DNA from: Pseudomonadota bacterium
GTDB taxonomy: Bacteria > Pseudomonadota > Alphaproteobacteria > Rhodospirillales > Magnetospirillaceae
NCBI GenBank assembly: GCA_021793155.1
Contig: JAJYTF010000003.1
Coordinates: 62,001-126,000, forward strand
DNA length: 64,000 bases
Direction: 5' to 3'
A model generated the notes under the pieces. That model had not been told where the DNA came from. It made no database searches and saw only the letters and a list, made by a program, of their open reading frames with translations. The stretch's first letter is position 1. The number at the start of each line of letters is the position of its first letter. Of this stretch, positions 53,204 to 61,844 are shown piece after piece. The translations under genes and the position numbers were made by a program.

Positions 53204-54600
53204 GCCGACACCCGTGCCGCACGCCGCACATAGGCCTTCACCGCCTCCAGATCGTTGGGCAAGACGTCATAGCGCTCGGGCCGATCGAATAGATCGGCAA
53301 GACGCGGCGGCAGGCCCGGACGCACCCCGGTGGCGGACTCGACGGCCGCCGGGAATTTGGCGGGATGGGCGGTGGCCAGGGCCACCATGGGCGTCGCGGC
53401 GTCGCGCCGGCAGGCGCGGCCGGCGGCGATGCCGATGGCCGAGTGCGGATCCGCCAGTTCTCCCGTCTCCTCGTACAAGCGCCGGATCACCTGCCGCGTG
53501 CCTGCGTCATCCAGCCGGTAACCGTCGAACAGGGCGCGAACACCAGCCATGCGCCCCGCGTCGATGGAAAACCGGCCGCTCTGGCGGAATGCTCCCATGC
53601 GTGCCCTCACTTCACCGGCGTCCTCGCCGAACAGGTCGAACAGATACCGCTCGAAATTGCTGGAAACCTGGATGTCCATGCTTGGGCTCAGAGTCGGCAC
53701 CACCTGCCCGATGGCCATTTCGCCGGTTTCGAAAAAGCGGGTAAGGATATCGTTGGTGTTGGACCCCACCACCAGCTGGCTGATCGGCAAGCCTAGACGC
53801 CGGGCGGCGAAGGCCGCATAGACATTGCCGAAATTGCCGGTCGGCACGGCAAAGGCGATCTCGCGCCCGGGGGCGCCCAATGCCGTGGCGGCGGCAACGT
53901 AGTAAACGATCTGGGCCATGATACGGGCCCAGTTGATCGAGTTGACCGCCGACAGGTTCAGTTCGTCGCGGAACGCCTGGTCGTTGAACATGGCCTTGAC
54001 CATGTCCTGGCAGTCGTCGAACGTGCCTTCGAGGGCGATATTGTGGACGTTGGCCGAGGCCACCGTGGTCATCTGCCGGCGCTGCACTTCGGAAGTGCGG
54101 CCATGCGGATGGAGGATGACGATATCCACCGCCTCGCGGTCGCGGCAGGCCTCGATGGCGGCCGACCCGGTATCCCCCGAAGTTGCGCCGACGATGGTGA
54201 CCCGCCTGCCCTTTCGGCTCAGCACATGATCGAACAGGCGGCCCAGGAGCTGCAGGGCATAATCCTTGAAGGCCAGGGTCGGCCCGTGGAACAATTCGAG
54301 CAGCCAGTCATTGCGCCCAAGCTGCTTCAACGGCGCCACCGCCGCATGGTCGAAGCAGCCGTAGGTGTCGTGCACCAGCTGCGCGAAATCATCCTCGGCG
54401 ATGGTGCCGTCAAGAAAGGGCCGCATCACCCGCACCGCAACTTCGGCATAGGGCAAACCCGCCAGGCCCCGCAGATCGGCTGCCGACATGGCCGGCCACG
54501 ACTGGGGCAGGTAGAGCCCGCCGTCGCGGGCCAAACCGGCCAGAAGCACGTCGTCGAATACCAGGACAGGCGCCTGTCCCCGGGTGCTGTGATAGCTCAA
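53200..54600 (-). CDS. thrC: Threonine synthase
   Basis: About 466 residues of PLP fold type II. The PLP lysine lies in HGPTLAFKDYALQLLGRLF; GATSGDTGSAAIEA, NSINWARIMAQIVYY and VPTGNFGNVYAAF are diagnostic. It converts phosphohomoserine to threonine. I select TTG 54600 (GGAG eight bases upstream); it gives the family N-terminus YHSTRGQAP, whereas an earlier in-frame start would add a poor sequence. Confidence 0.94.
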   Translation of the reverse strand: MSYHSTRGQAPVLVFDDVLLAGLARDGGLYLPQSWPAMSAADLRGLAGLPYAEVAVRVMRPFLDGTIAEDDFAQLVHDTYGCFDHAAVAPLKQLGRNDWLLELFHGPTLAFKDYALQLLGRLFDHVLSRKGRRVTIVGATSGDTGSAAIEACRDREAVDIVILHPHGRTSEVQRRQMTTVASANVHNIALEGTFDDCQDMVKAMFNDQAFRDELNLSAVNSINWARIMAQIVYYVAAATALGAPGREIAFAVPTGNFGNVYAAFAARRLGLPISQLVVGSNTNDILTRFFETGEMAIGQVVPTLSPSMDIQVSSNFERYLFDLFGEDAGEVRARMGAFRQSGRFSIDAGRMAGVRALFDGYRLDDAGTRQVIRRLYEETGELADPHSAIGIAAGRACRRDAATPMVALATAHPAKFPAAVESATGVRPGLPPRLADLFDRPERYDVLPNDLEAVKAYVRRAARVSA

Positions 54601-54691
54601 TGCTCTTGCTCCAACTTGTCGCCCCGAAAGGCGACCGCACACATTAACGATGCAGGGGGAGCCGTACAAGCACCCACAGGGTTTTCCGATT

Positions 54692-56182
54692 TCACGACAG
54701 GTAGCGCCGTCGCAAATGGTCCTTGAACACGGCGGCGTCCAGAGGTCGGCCGGTGGCATGGGTCAGCAGTTCGTCGATGGTAAGCGACGAGGCCCGCCCA
54801 TGCACCTCGGCGCGCAACCAGGACAACAGCGGGCGGAAGTCGCCCGCCGCAATGGCGGCGCCCATTTCCGGCACCGCCCTCGCGGCGGCATCGAACAGTT
54901 GAGCCGCGGTCATGGCCCCCAGCGTATAGGTGGGGAAATAGCCGATGGCCCCGTCGAACCAGTGGATGTCCTGAAGGCAACCCTGCCGGTCGTCCGGCGG
55001 CACCAGTCCCAGCAGCTCCCGCAACTGCCCGTTCCACGCCGCGGGGATGTCCGCCACCTGCAGGTCGCCGGCGACCAGTGCTTTTTCCAGGCGATAGCGA
55101 AGGATGACATGGGCCGGGTAGGTCACCTCGTCGGCTTCGATGCGGATGTAGCCGGGATCGACCCGCACATTGGCGGCGTAAAGGATCTCGGCATCCCAGC
55201 CGGCCCCACCGCCCGTCTCGAACGTCTCGGCCATGACCGGAGCGGCGAAGGACAGGAACTCGCGGGATCGGCAGGCCTGCATCTCCATCAGCAGGCTCTG
55301 GCTCTCATGCAGGCTCATGCCACGCGCCCGACCCACCGGCTGATGCCGCCAGGCGGCGGGCAAACCACGCTCGTAAAGGGCGTGCCCGGTCTCATGCAGG
55401 ACACCCATCAGGCTCGACATGAAATCCTGCTCGTCGTAGCGGGTGGTAATCCTGAGGTCGTCGGGCGTGCCGCCGCAAAACGGATGCTGGCTGACATCCA
55501 GCCGGCCATGCTCGAACTCGAAGCCCAGAACCTCCATCATCCGCAGGCCCAGGGCCTTCTGGCGCTCGACCGGGAATGGGCCACGCGGGCCGGCCGGCGC
55601 CGGTGTTTGGCGCTCCAGCACCTTTTGCAGAAAACCGGGCAGGAAGGCGCCCAGGTCGTCGAATATGGCATCGATGGCGGCGGCCCGCCCGCCCGGTTCG
55701 TACTGGTCCAATAGGGCATCGTAAGGAGCGATGCCGAGGGCCTGGCTCTTGATCGCCGCAACCTCTCGGGTCAGCCGCAGAACCTCGGCCAGCGGCCCGG
55801 CGACCGCGGCGAAATCGGCCTCGGCACGAGCCTTCCGCCAGATCATTTCCGACGCCGAACAGGCTCGCGAGAGATCTTCCACCAGCCGCGCCGGGACGGC
55901 CGATGCATGCAGCCAGTCACGCCGAATCTCGCGCAGATTGGCCCGTTGCCAGGGATCCAGATCCTCGCCCTCGGCAGCCTCGATCAAGTCGCGGACCTCG
56001 CGGCCGGTCAGCATCTCATGATGCAGCGCCTTCAAGGTGGCCAATTGCTCGGCGCGGCTGGCCGCACCGCCCGGTGGCATCATGGTCGCCATGTCCCAAT
56101 GCAGCATGCCCAGCGCCTGCTCGACATGTGACAGACGCGCGAACAGCCTTTCCAGCCGGTCATAGGCGGCCCGACGACTCAT
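54692..56182 (-). CDS. M32-family metallocarboxypeptidase
   Basis: About 496 residues, mainly helical. Zinc site HETGHALYERG (HExxH) and the distal Glu in HESQSLLME; DPGYIRIEADEVTYPAHVILR and DIHWFDGAIGYFPTYTLG are family hallmarks. Removes C-terminal residues from peptides in the cytoplasm. The start at 56182 gives normal family length. Opposite orientation to elbB upstream. Confidence 0.94.
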   Translation of the reverse strand: MSRRAAYDRLERLFARLSHVEQALGMLHWDMATMMPPGGAASRAEQLATLKALHHEMLTGREVRDLIEAAEGEDLDPWQRANLREIRRDWLHASAVPARLVEDLSRACSASEMIWRKARAEADFAAVAGPLAEVLRLTREVAAIKSQALGIAPYDALLDQYEPGGRAAAIDAIFDDLGAFLPGFLQKVLERQTPAPAGPRGPFPVERQKALGLRMMEVLGFEFEHGRLDVSQHPFCGGTPDDLRITTRYDEQDFMSSLMGVLHETGHALYERGLPAAWRHQPVGRARGMSLHESQSLLMEMQACRSREFLSFAAPVMAETFETGGGAGWDAEILYAANVRVDPGYIRIEADEVTYPAHVILRYRLEKALVAGDLQVADIPAAWNGQLRELLGLVPPDDRQGCLQDIHWFDGAIGYFPTYTLGAMTAAQLFDAAARAVPEMGAAIAAGDFRPLLSWLRAEVHGRASSLTIDELLTHATGRPLDAAVFKDHLRRRYLS

Positions 56183-56322
56183 GCTTGCCCTCTCGAACTA
56201 TGGGGAATCCGGAAAATCATAGCTGTATGCGGCCGAAGAGGGAACAACGCCGAAGATCCTATTGCACCGCACCACCGCCGATTTTACGCTTGCCTGGTTC
56301 ATCGCTGCGAAGGAGTGGGGAA

Positions 56323-57000
56323 ATGAACAAGATGCCGAAAATCGCCGTCGTGCTGTCCGGATGCGGGGTCAATGACGGTGCGGAAATCCACGAAGCGGTG
56401 CTGACCCTGCTGGCCATCGACCGCCAGGGCGCGGCCTATCAGTGCTTCGCCCCCAACATGCCCCAGCGCGACGTGATCGACCACATCACCGGCAAGGAAA
56501 CCGGTGAGACCCGCAATGTGCTGGTCGAGGCGGCGCGCATCGCCCGCGGCAAGATCCGCGACCTGGCCGGCTTCGCCGCCGCGGATTTTGACGCCGTGAT
56601 TTTTCCAGGCGGTTTCGGCGCGGCGAAGAATCTGAGCAGCTTCGCCGTGGACGGCGCCGACTGTGTCGTCGAACCGTCGGTGGCCAAGGCGATCCGCACC
56701 ATGCATGCCGAGGGCAAGCCCATTGGCGCGCTGTGCATCGCGCCGGCGGTCGTCGCCAAGGTGCTGGGCAATGTGGAGCTGACCATCGGCAACGATGCCG
56801 GCACAGCCTCGGCGATCCAGGAGATGGGCGCCAAGCACCACACGGCCAGCCATGGCGAAGTGGTGGTCGACCGCGCGGCCCGCGTCGCCACGACGCCATG
56901 CTACATGCTGGACGCCAGCATTTCGCAGATTGCCGACGGAGCGGGCAACCTGGTCAAGGCGGTCCTCGAAATGGCTGCCGAACGGGCCAAGGCGGCGTAG
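56323..57000 (+). CDS. elbB: ElbB, DJ-1/PfpI-superfamily glyoxalase-like protein
   Basis: About 225 residues. VVLSGCGVNDGAEIHE, DAVIFPGGFGAAKNLSSF and PIGALCIAPAVVAKV (nucleophile Cys in ALCIAP) define ElbB/ES1, a glyoxalase III-like enzyme tied to isoprenoid-related phenotypes in E. coli. ATG at 56323 has AAGGAG upstream. Its stop is two bases from the convergent stop of rlmD. Confidence 0.93.
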   Translation: MNKMPKIAVVLSGCGVNDGAEIHEAVLTLLAIDRQGAAYQCFAPNMPQRDVIDHITGKETGETRNVLVEAARIARGKIRDLAGFAAADFDAVIFPGGFGAAKNLSSFAVDGADCVVEPSVAKAIRTMHAEGKPIGALCIAPAVVAKVLGNVELTIGNDAGTASAIQEMGAKHHTASHGEVVVDRAARVATTPCYMLDASISQIADGAGNLVKAVLEMAAERAKAA

Positions 57001-57002
57001 GC

Positions 57003-58316
57003 CTACCGCTCGAATACCGCCACCGCCTCCAGATGAGCCGACCAGGGGAATTGGTCGACCGGAGTGGCCCGGCGCAGGCGATAACCGCCTTGGGCGAGGA
57101 TCCGCGCGTCACGGGCCAGGGTGGCGGGATTGCATGAGACCGCCACCACCAGCGGCGGGCCGGCCTGGGCCAGGATTTCGGCCTGCGCCGCGGCGCCGAC
57201 ACGCGGCGGATCGAAGACCACCGCCCGGAAGCGCTTCACTTCCTCGGGCAAAAGCGGCCGCCGGGCCAGATCCCGGTTTTCCGTGGTCACCCGCGCCTGT
57301 GCGCTGGCGGCCGCGGCGGCCAGGGCGCGCAAGGCGGACGCCTCGCCTTCCACCGCATGCACCGCCGCCTTTCCCGTCAGGGGAAAGGTGAAACTGCCGC
57401 AGCCGGCATAAAGGTCGGCCACCGGGCTTAAGCTCCCCGCCGCGTCGAGAACCAGCGAGGCCAGGGCTCGCTCCCCTTCTTGGCTGGGCTGCAGAAAAGC
57501 CCCCGGCGGCAATTCGACGCCGACGCCGGCGAACCGCACCAACGCCGGTCGCCGATGGGCCACCGGTTCGATCTCTCCGCCGCCCGGCCTGCGCCAGGAC
57601 AAGCGCGCCAGGTTGTAATGCTCGGCAAAGGCGGCCAGTCTTTCGCGGTCGAACAGGTCGAGCCTCGCCTCAGCCTCCACCAACAGGTCGAGACCGGTCT
57701 CGGTCAGGGTGGCCACGACGTCGCCCTCGCGCCCGTCCTCGATCAAGGCCGCAAGCAGCTCACGCAAGGCGGGAAGCACATCGAGGAGCGGCGGCGCCAG
57801 CAGCAGGCATTGCCCGAGATCGACCACCTCGTGGCTACCCCGGGCATTGAAACCAACGGCCAAACGCCCGCGGCGGCGGGCGAAGGCGAAGGTGGCGCGG
57901 CGACGGCTACCGGGGGAAATGCGCAGAAGAGGTGCGACCAGCCGGGCATCGAATCCGGCACGCCCCAAGGCCTCGACCAGAAGGTCGCGCTTCCAGGCAG
58001 CATAGGCGGCATCATCCAGTTGCTGCAGGGAGCATCCGCCGCAGCGGCCGAAATGCCGGCAGGGCGGTTCCACGCGGCTCGGTCCGCCGACCAGAACCTG
58101 CAGCGGCCAGCCCAGCAGGCCGTCGCCGCGGCGGCCGTCGACCCGCACCAGAACCTTGTCGCCAGGAACCGTGTAGGGAACGAACACCGGCTCGCCCTGG
58201 TGGCTGGCGATGCCGTCGCCGCGCCCACCGATGGCGCCGATGTCCACTTCGAGATTATGCGGCAGCGGCACGCCGCGCTTGGCGCGAGGTTTTCCCTGGC
58301 GGGGTCTACGGCTCAT
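57003..58316 (-). CDS. rlmD: 23S rRNA (uracil-C5)-methyltransferase, RlmD/RumA type
   Basis: About 437 residues. A TRAM-like N-terminal domain, then an iron-sulfur motif CRHFGRCGGCSLQQL with a fourth Cys in GQCLLLAPP, SAM-binding VADLYAGCGSFTFPL, and the nucleophile in VAVSCNPATLARD with PPRVGA. Methylates U1939-type positions using SAM. The start overlaps the lipoprotein stop (ATGA), putting it at the end of the Mla operon. Confidence 0.91.
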   Translation of the reverse strand: MSRRPRQGKPRAKRGVPLPHNLEVDIGAIGGRGDGIASHQGEPVFVPYTVPGDKVLVRVDGRRGDGLLGWPLQVLVGGPSRVEPPCRHFGRCGGCSLQQLDDAAYAAWKRDLLVEALGRAGFDARLVAPLLRISPGSRRRATFAFARRRGRLAVGFNARGSHEVVDLGQCLLLAPPLLDVLPALRELLAALIEDGREGDVVATLTETGLDLLVEAEARLDLFDRERLAAFAEHYNLARLSWRRPGGGEIEPVAHRRPALVRFAGVGVELPPGAFLQPSQEGERALASLVLDAAGSLSPVADLYAGCGSFTFPLTGKAAVHAVEGEASALRALAAAAASAQARVTTENRDLARRPLLPEEVKRFRAVVFDPPRVGAAAQAEILAQAGPPLVVAVSCNPATLARDARILAQGGYRLRRATPVDQFPWSAHLEAVAVFER

Positions 58317-58933
58317 GGATTCACGGAAACTCTGGACAGATCCTCGATGAACTGGGCGAACAGTTCGCGCAATGCCGCCTGGTAGGCAGCCACAGCATCG
58401 GCCGCTTGCTCGCTGGCGGATGGCATTTCCACCCGGAAGTCCTTGAGCATCAGCAGTTGGTTGTCGTGCACGCGCAGAACGCCGATTTCCATCTCCACTA
58501 TCACCGCCGGCGAGGTTCCGGCAAGCTGCTCGAAGCGGCGCAGACGGCCATCGATCACGAAGTCGGGCGAAACGCGGAGCCCGGGAGTCACCACAAGGGG
58601 AGCGGCAAGGGCTCGGCGGAGCACGGCGACCAGTTGGTCCTGCAACAGCACCGGCGGCGGTTCGGTCCAGAACCGGTAGCCATAGCGAAGGACCTGGTCC
58701 GGCTTGTCGCGGTAGCTGTAGAGCAGAGCGCGGTCGCCGGTCAGCCCGGCCGTGCCGAAGCGACGCACCTCGACCGTGCCAGGCAGCGCCGGCCGCGGGA
58801 GGGTGAGCGGTGCCGAAACCTGCAACCGGTAGAAGCTGTCGGCCGGAATGGGGGTGGTGCAGGCTCCGGGCAGCAGGAGCAGCGCCGTCATCCCCAGCGC
58901 GACCAGGGATCGCGTCAACCCGACCGGCGTCAT
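58313..58933 (-). CDS. ABC-type transport auxiliary lipoprotein (PqiC/LptM-like, Mla operon)
   Basis: About 206 residues. Lipobox PGAC at about residue 25 marks an outer-membrane or inner-membrane anchored lipoprotein; VRRFGTAGLTGDRALLYSYRDKP and RYGYRFWTEPPPVLLQDQLV match the PqiC family that accompanies MCE systems. Start overlaps the MlaD stop (ATGA). Confidence 0.85.
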   Translation of the reverse strand: MTPVGLTRSLVALGMTALLLLPGACTTPIPADSFYRLQVSAPLTLPRPALPGTVEVRRFGTAGLTGDRALLYSYRDKPDQVLRYGYRFWTEPPPVLLQDQLVAVLRRALAAPLVVTPGLRVSPDFVIDGRLRRFEQLAGTSPAVIVEMEIGVLRVHDNQLLMLKDFRVEMPSASEQAADAVAAYQAALRELFAQFIEDLSRVSVNP

Positions 58934-59910
58934 TTCGGTCCCATGTCCTGCGCCGGCCGCGCTCCACCCAGCAGCAGACTGGGATTCTGCCGGATTTCGC
59001 GGCTGAACTCGTTCATGTTGTGCGCCGTGCCCTCCAGATTGTCAGTGACCGAATCGATATTGCTGGCCACGGCCCGCATAGTGTAGCGCAAGTCGGCAAG
59101 GCTGCGGTTGATGTTGTCGCTGTTGCCGGCCACCGTCTTGTCGAGAATGCCCAGCACCTCGTCAACCTTGGCCTTGCTCGAATGCAGGCTGGCGGTCAGC
59201 TCGGCCAGGCTGGCGGCGGTGCGGTCGGCATTGTCGATGGCGTCGTCGATCTTGCGGGTGTTGGCGTCGCTGAAGACGCGATTCAGGCCGTTGGTCATCT
59301 GCTCGACATTGGATGAAATGCGCGGCGTCTTCTCGGCCAGGTCGGCGGACAGCGCCACCAGGTTGTCCAGCAGTTGCGGAGCCCGCTTCTCGATCACCGG
59401 GCCGAACGAACTGACGGTACGATTCAGCGCCTCCACCAGCGGCCGCAGACCGGATTGGCTCAATGCCGTCACCTCGGATGCAATGTCGGCCATCGCGGCA
59501 AACAGATTTCCCCCCGGCTGGCTTCGGATTTGCGATCCGGGCTTCAACAGGATCGGGCTGGAGCCGCCCTTGATGTCGATGGCCACCGCGGCCAGCAACC
59601 CGGAGGCGGCAATGCGGGCGACGCTGTCCTCGGGGATTTGCCAGCCGTGGCGGACCGCCAGTTCGATGTCGAAGATCACCTTGCCACCGCCATCGCGCTG
59701 GGGCTGGATGTCCTGGACCTGGCCGATGGCGTAGCCTTCGAAATACACCTTGGTGCCATATTTCAGCCCGGCCACATTGTCATAGACGGCGTGATAGGCG
59801 TCGGTTGCGCCGGTGCGCCCCGAGATGAAGGCGATGGACAGCACCAACGCCACCACCATGGCCAGGACGAACGCGCCCACCAGCACGTAATTGGTTCGAC
59901 TGTCGCGCAT
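58930..59910 (-). CDS. mlaD: MCE-domain lipid transport protein MlaD
   Basis: About 326 residues. One N-terminal helix (YVLVGAFVLAMVVALVLSIAFI), an MCE domain at about 40-120 (AVYDNVAGLKYGTKVYFEGYAIGQV) and a long helical C-terminal part with regular hydrophobic spacing that probably forms a tunnel or bridge. It binds lipid in the periplasm, delivering to or from the MlaE permease. Confidence 0.92.
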   Translation of the reverse strand: MRDSRTNYVLVGAFVLAMVVALVLSIAFISGRTGATDAYHAVYDNVAGLKYGTKVYFEGYAIGQVQDIQPQRDGGGKVIFDIELAVRHGWQIPEDSVARIAASGLLAAVAIDIKGGSSPILLKPGSQIRSQPGGNLFAAMADIASEVTALSQSGLRPLVEALNRTVSSFGPVIEKRAPQLLDNLVALSADLAEKTPRISSNVEQMTNGLNRVFSDANTRKIDDAIDNADRTAASLAELTASLHSSKAKVDEVLGILDKTVAGNSDNINRSLADLRYTMRAVASNIDSVTDNLEGTAHNMNEFSREIRQNPSLLLGGARPAQDMGPK

Positions 59911-59912
59911 TG

Positions 59913-60710
59913 CTATCCTTCGCCGAACAGCCGGCGCAAATAGGCGTCGGGGTCGAGTGTAACTTCCTTACTGCGACGGTTCAGCAGGTTTTGCACCCGC
60001 TCGCTGCCGCTGCTTCTGATCTCGTCCTTGCTGCCGATGGCGATCACCCGCCCCTCTTCCAACACGCAGATGCGATCGGCGATGCGAAACGCGCTGTCCA
60101 GGTCGTGGGTGACCACCACGATGGTCATCCCCAGGGCGTCACGCAGGCGCAGAATCAGTTGGTCGATGGAGGACGAGACCACCGGGTCGAGCCCGGCCGT
60201 CGGCTCGTCGCAGAACAACAATTTGGGGTCCATGACGATGGCCCGGGCCAAGGCGGCGCGTTTGACCATGCCACCGGACAGCTCCGCCGGCATCAGGTCG
60301 CCGAAGCCGGACAAACTCACGACCTCCAGCTTCAGGCGGGCGATGATCGCCATCGTGTGCTCGTCGAGGTCGGTATGCTCGCGCAGCGGCAGCAAGATGT
60401 TCTCGGCCACCGTCAGCGAGCTGAACAGCGCTCCGCTCTGGAAGGCGACGCCCATGCGCCGACGAAGTTCGAGCAACTCCATGGCCGGCAGGCGATTGAT
60501 GTCGCGGCCAAGCAGCCGGACCGTGCCGCGGCTGGGCCGCAACAGCCCGAGCAGGTGGTTCAGCAGTGTGCTCTTGCCTGAGCCGGAACCGCCCATGATC
60601 ACCATGATCTCGCCATCGTCGACGGCAAGATCGATGCCTTTCAGCACCTCGCGCTGGCCGTAATGGGCGACCACTCCCTCGACCTCGATGATCGGCGCCT
60701 CGGTGTTCAT
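59913..60710 (-). CDS. mlaF: ABC transporter ATP-binding protein MlaF
   Basis: About 265 residues. Walker A GGSGSGKSTLL, signature ELSGGMVKRAALARAI, Walker B LLFCDEPTAGLDP and switch VTHD are intact; AELSGGMVKRAALARA is characteristic of MlaF. The ATG at 60710 overlaps the mlaE stop (ATGA). Confidence 0.94.
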   Translation of the reverse strand: MNTEAPIIEVEGVVAHYGQREVLKGIDLAVDDGEIMVIMGGSGSGKSTLLNHLLGLLRPSRGTVRLLGRDINRLPAMELLELRRRMGVAFQSGALFSSLTVAENILLPLREHTDLDEHTMAIIARLKLEVVSLSGFGDLMPAELSGGMVKRAALARAIVMDPKLLFCDEPTAGLDPVVSSSIDQLILRLRDALGMTIVVVTHDLDSAFRIADRICVLEEGRVIAIGSKDEIRSSGSERVQNLLNRRSKEVTLDPDAYLRRLFGEG

Positions 60711-61504
60711 CGAGTCACCGCGAAAGCGAAGATCATGTCGGTGATGACGATGGCTGATATGGCGTGGACCACCGAGCGCGTGGTCATCCGCCCCACCCCT
60801 TCGGCCCCGCCGCTCACCAGGGCGCCGTTGACGACGCCGACCAGGGTAATCAGCACGGCGAAAATGCCGCTTTTGGCCAGGCCATGGCCGAGGTCGGCCA
60901 GCCGCAGCGCCTCGACAACCTGCGAGACATAGGCGCCGAAACTGATCTGAAGCTGGCCGGTGACGTAAAGCCCGGCGCCGAACAGCGCCACCAGATGCGC
61001 CCACATGGTGAGCGCCGGCACCATCACCACCATGGCCACCAGCGGCGGCGCCACCAGATAGCGTACCGGTTCGATGCCCATCACCGTCAGGGCATCGATT
61101 TCCTGGTTGATCTTCATCGTGCCCAGGCGGGCGGCCAGGGCCGACCCGGAGCGGCCGGCCACCAGCACTCCGGTAATCAGCGAGGAGAACTCGCGGACCA
61201 CCGACAGGGCGATGCCGGTGGCGACCCGCGATTCCGCGCCGAACGTCTTCAAGGTGTAGATGCCCTGGATGGCCAGCATGACCCCGATGGTGAAGGTGAG
61301 AACAGAGAGGATGGGCAGGGCGTTGACGCCGATCTCGCGGGCCTGCTGGAACACCGCCGCCACCCGCACAGGTTGGCGTTTGCGCCGCCCGGCCGCCAGC
61401 CAGTACAGGCATTCGGCCAACAGGACGGCAGCGAAGCCGACCTCATCGAGGCCTTGCAGGGTGCCCCGCCCCACCTTCTCCACCAGCCGGCTGAACGCGG
61501 TCAT
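60707..61504 (-). CDS. mlaE: MlaE-type lipid transport permease
   Basis: About 265 residues. Membrane helices include FTIGVMLAIQGIYTLKTFGAE and the conserved VREFSSLITGVLVAGRSGSALAARLGTMKINQEIDALTVMGI block unique to the MlaE/YrbE family. ATG 61504 lies five bases after the STAS gene stop. It forms the membrane core with MlaF and MlaD; retrograde phospholipid transport is inferred by homology. Confidence 0.94.
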   Translation of the reverse strand: MTAFSRLVEKVGRGTLQGLDEVGFAAVLLAECLYWLAAGRRKRQPVRVAAVFQQAREIGVNALPILSVLTFTIGVMLAIQGIYTLKTFGAESRVATGIALSVVREFSSLITGVLVAGRSGSALAARLGTMKINQEIDALTVMGIEPVRYLVAPPLVAMVVMVPALTMWAHLVALFGAGLYVTGQLQISFGAYVSQVVEALRLADLGHGLAKSGIFAVLITLVGVVNGALVSGGAEGVGRMTTRSVVHAISAIVITDMIFAFAVTR

Positions 61505-61508
61505 TGCC

Positions 61509-61844
61509 TCAATGCCCTTTCGTCGCCTCATCCACCGAGGCGTGGATGGCGAATACTTCGTCCAGGCGTGCCAGCTTGAGCACCCGCATGACTGCCGCGC
61601 TGGCCGCGGCTAGGCTGAATTTCAGGCTGGAACGCCGGGCCGCCTGCAGTCCTTCGATCAAGCTGGCAACCCCGGAACTGTCGATATAGTCCACCCTGGC
61701 CAGGTCGACGACGACATCGTGCCGGCTGGCCAGCGATGCCAGCAGCTCCTTTCGCAGTTCGGGGCTGTTCTGCAGATCGATCTCGCCCTGCAAGGCCACA
61801 ACGACGGTGCCGTCCATATCGCGCACGTCAAGAATTACGCTCAT
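61509..61844 (-). CDS. STAS-domain protein (MlaB or anti-sigma antagonist)
   Basis: About 111 residues. The STAS fold with DYIDSSGVASLIEGL contains the D-S-S-G motif (Ser56/Ser57) that is phosphorylated in RsbV/SpoIIAA proteins. MlaB also is a STAS protein bound to MlaF. The ATG overlaps the stop of the upstream kinase/phosphatase gene (ATGA). It could be MlaB, a partner-switching antagonist, or both. Confidence 0.86.
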   Translation of the reverse strand: MSVILDVRDMDGTVVVALQGEIDLQNSPELRKELLASLASRHDVVVDLARVDYIDSSGVASLIEGLQAARRSSLKFSLAAASAAVMRVLKLARLDEVFAIHASVDEATKGH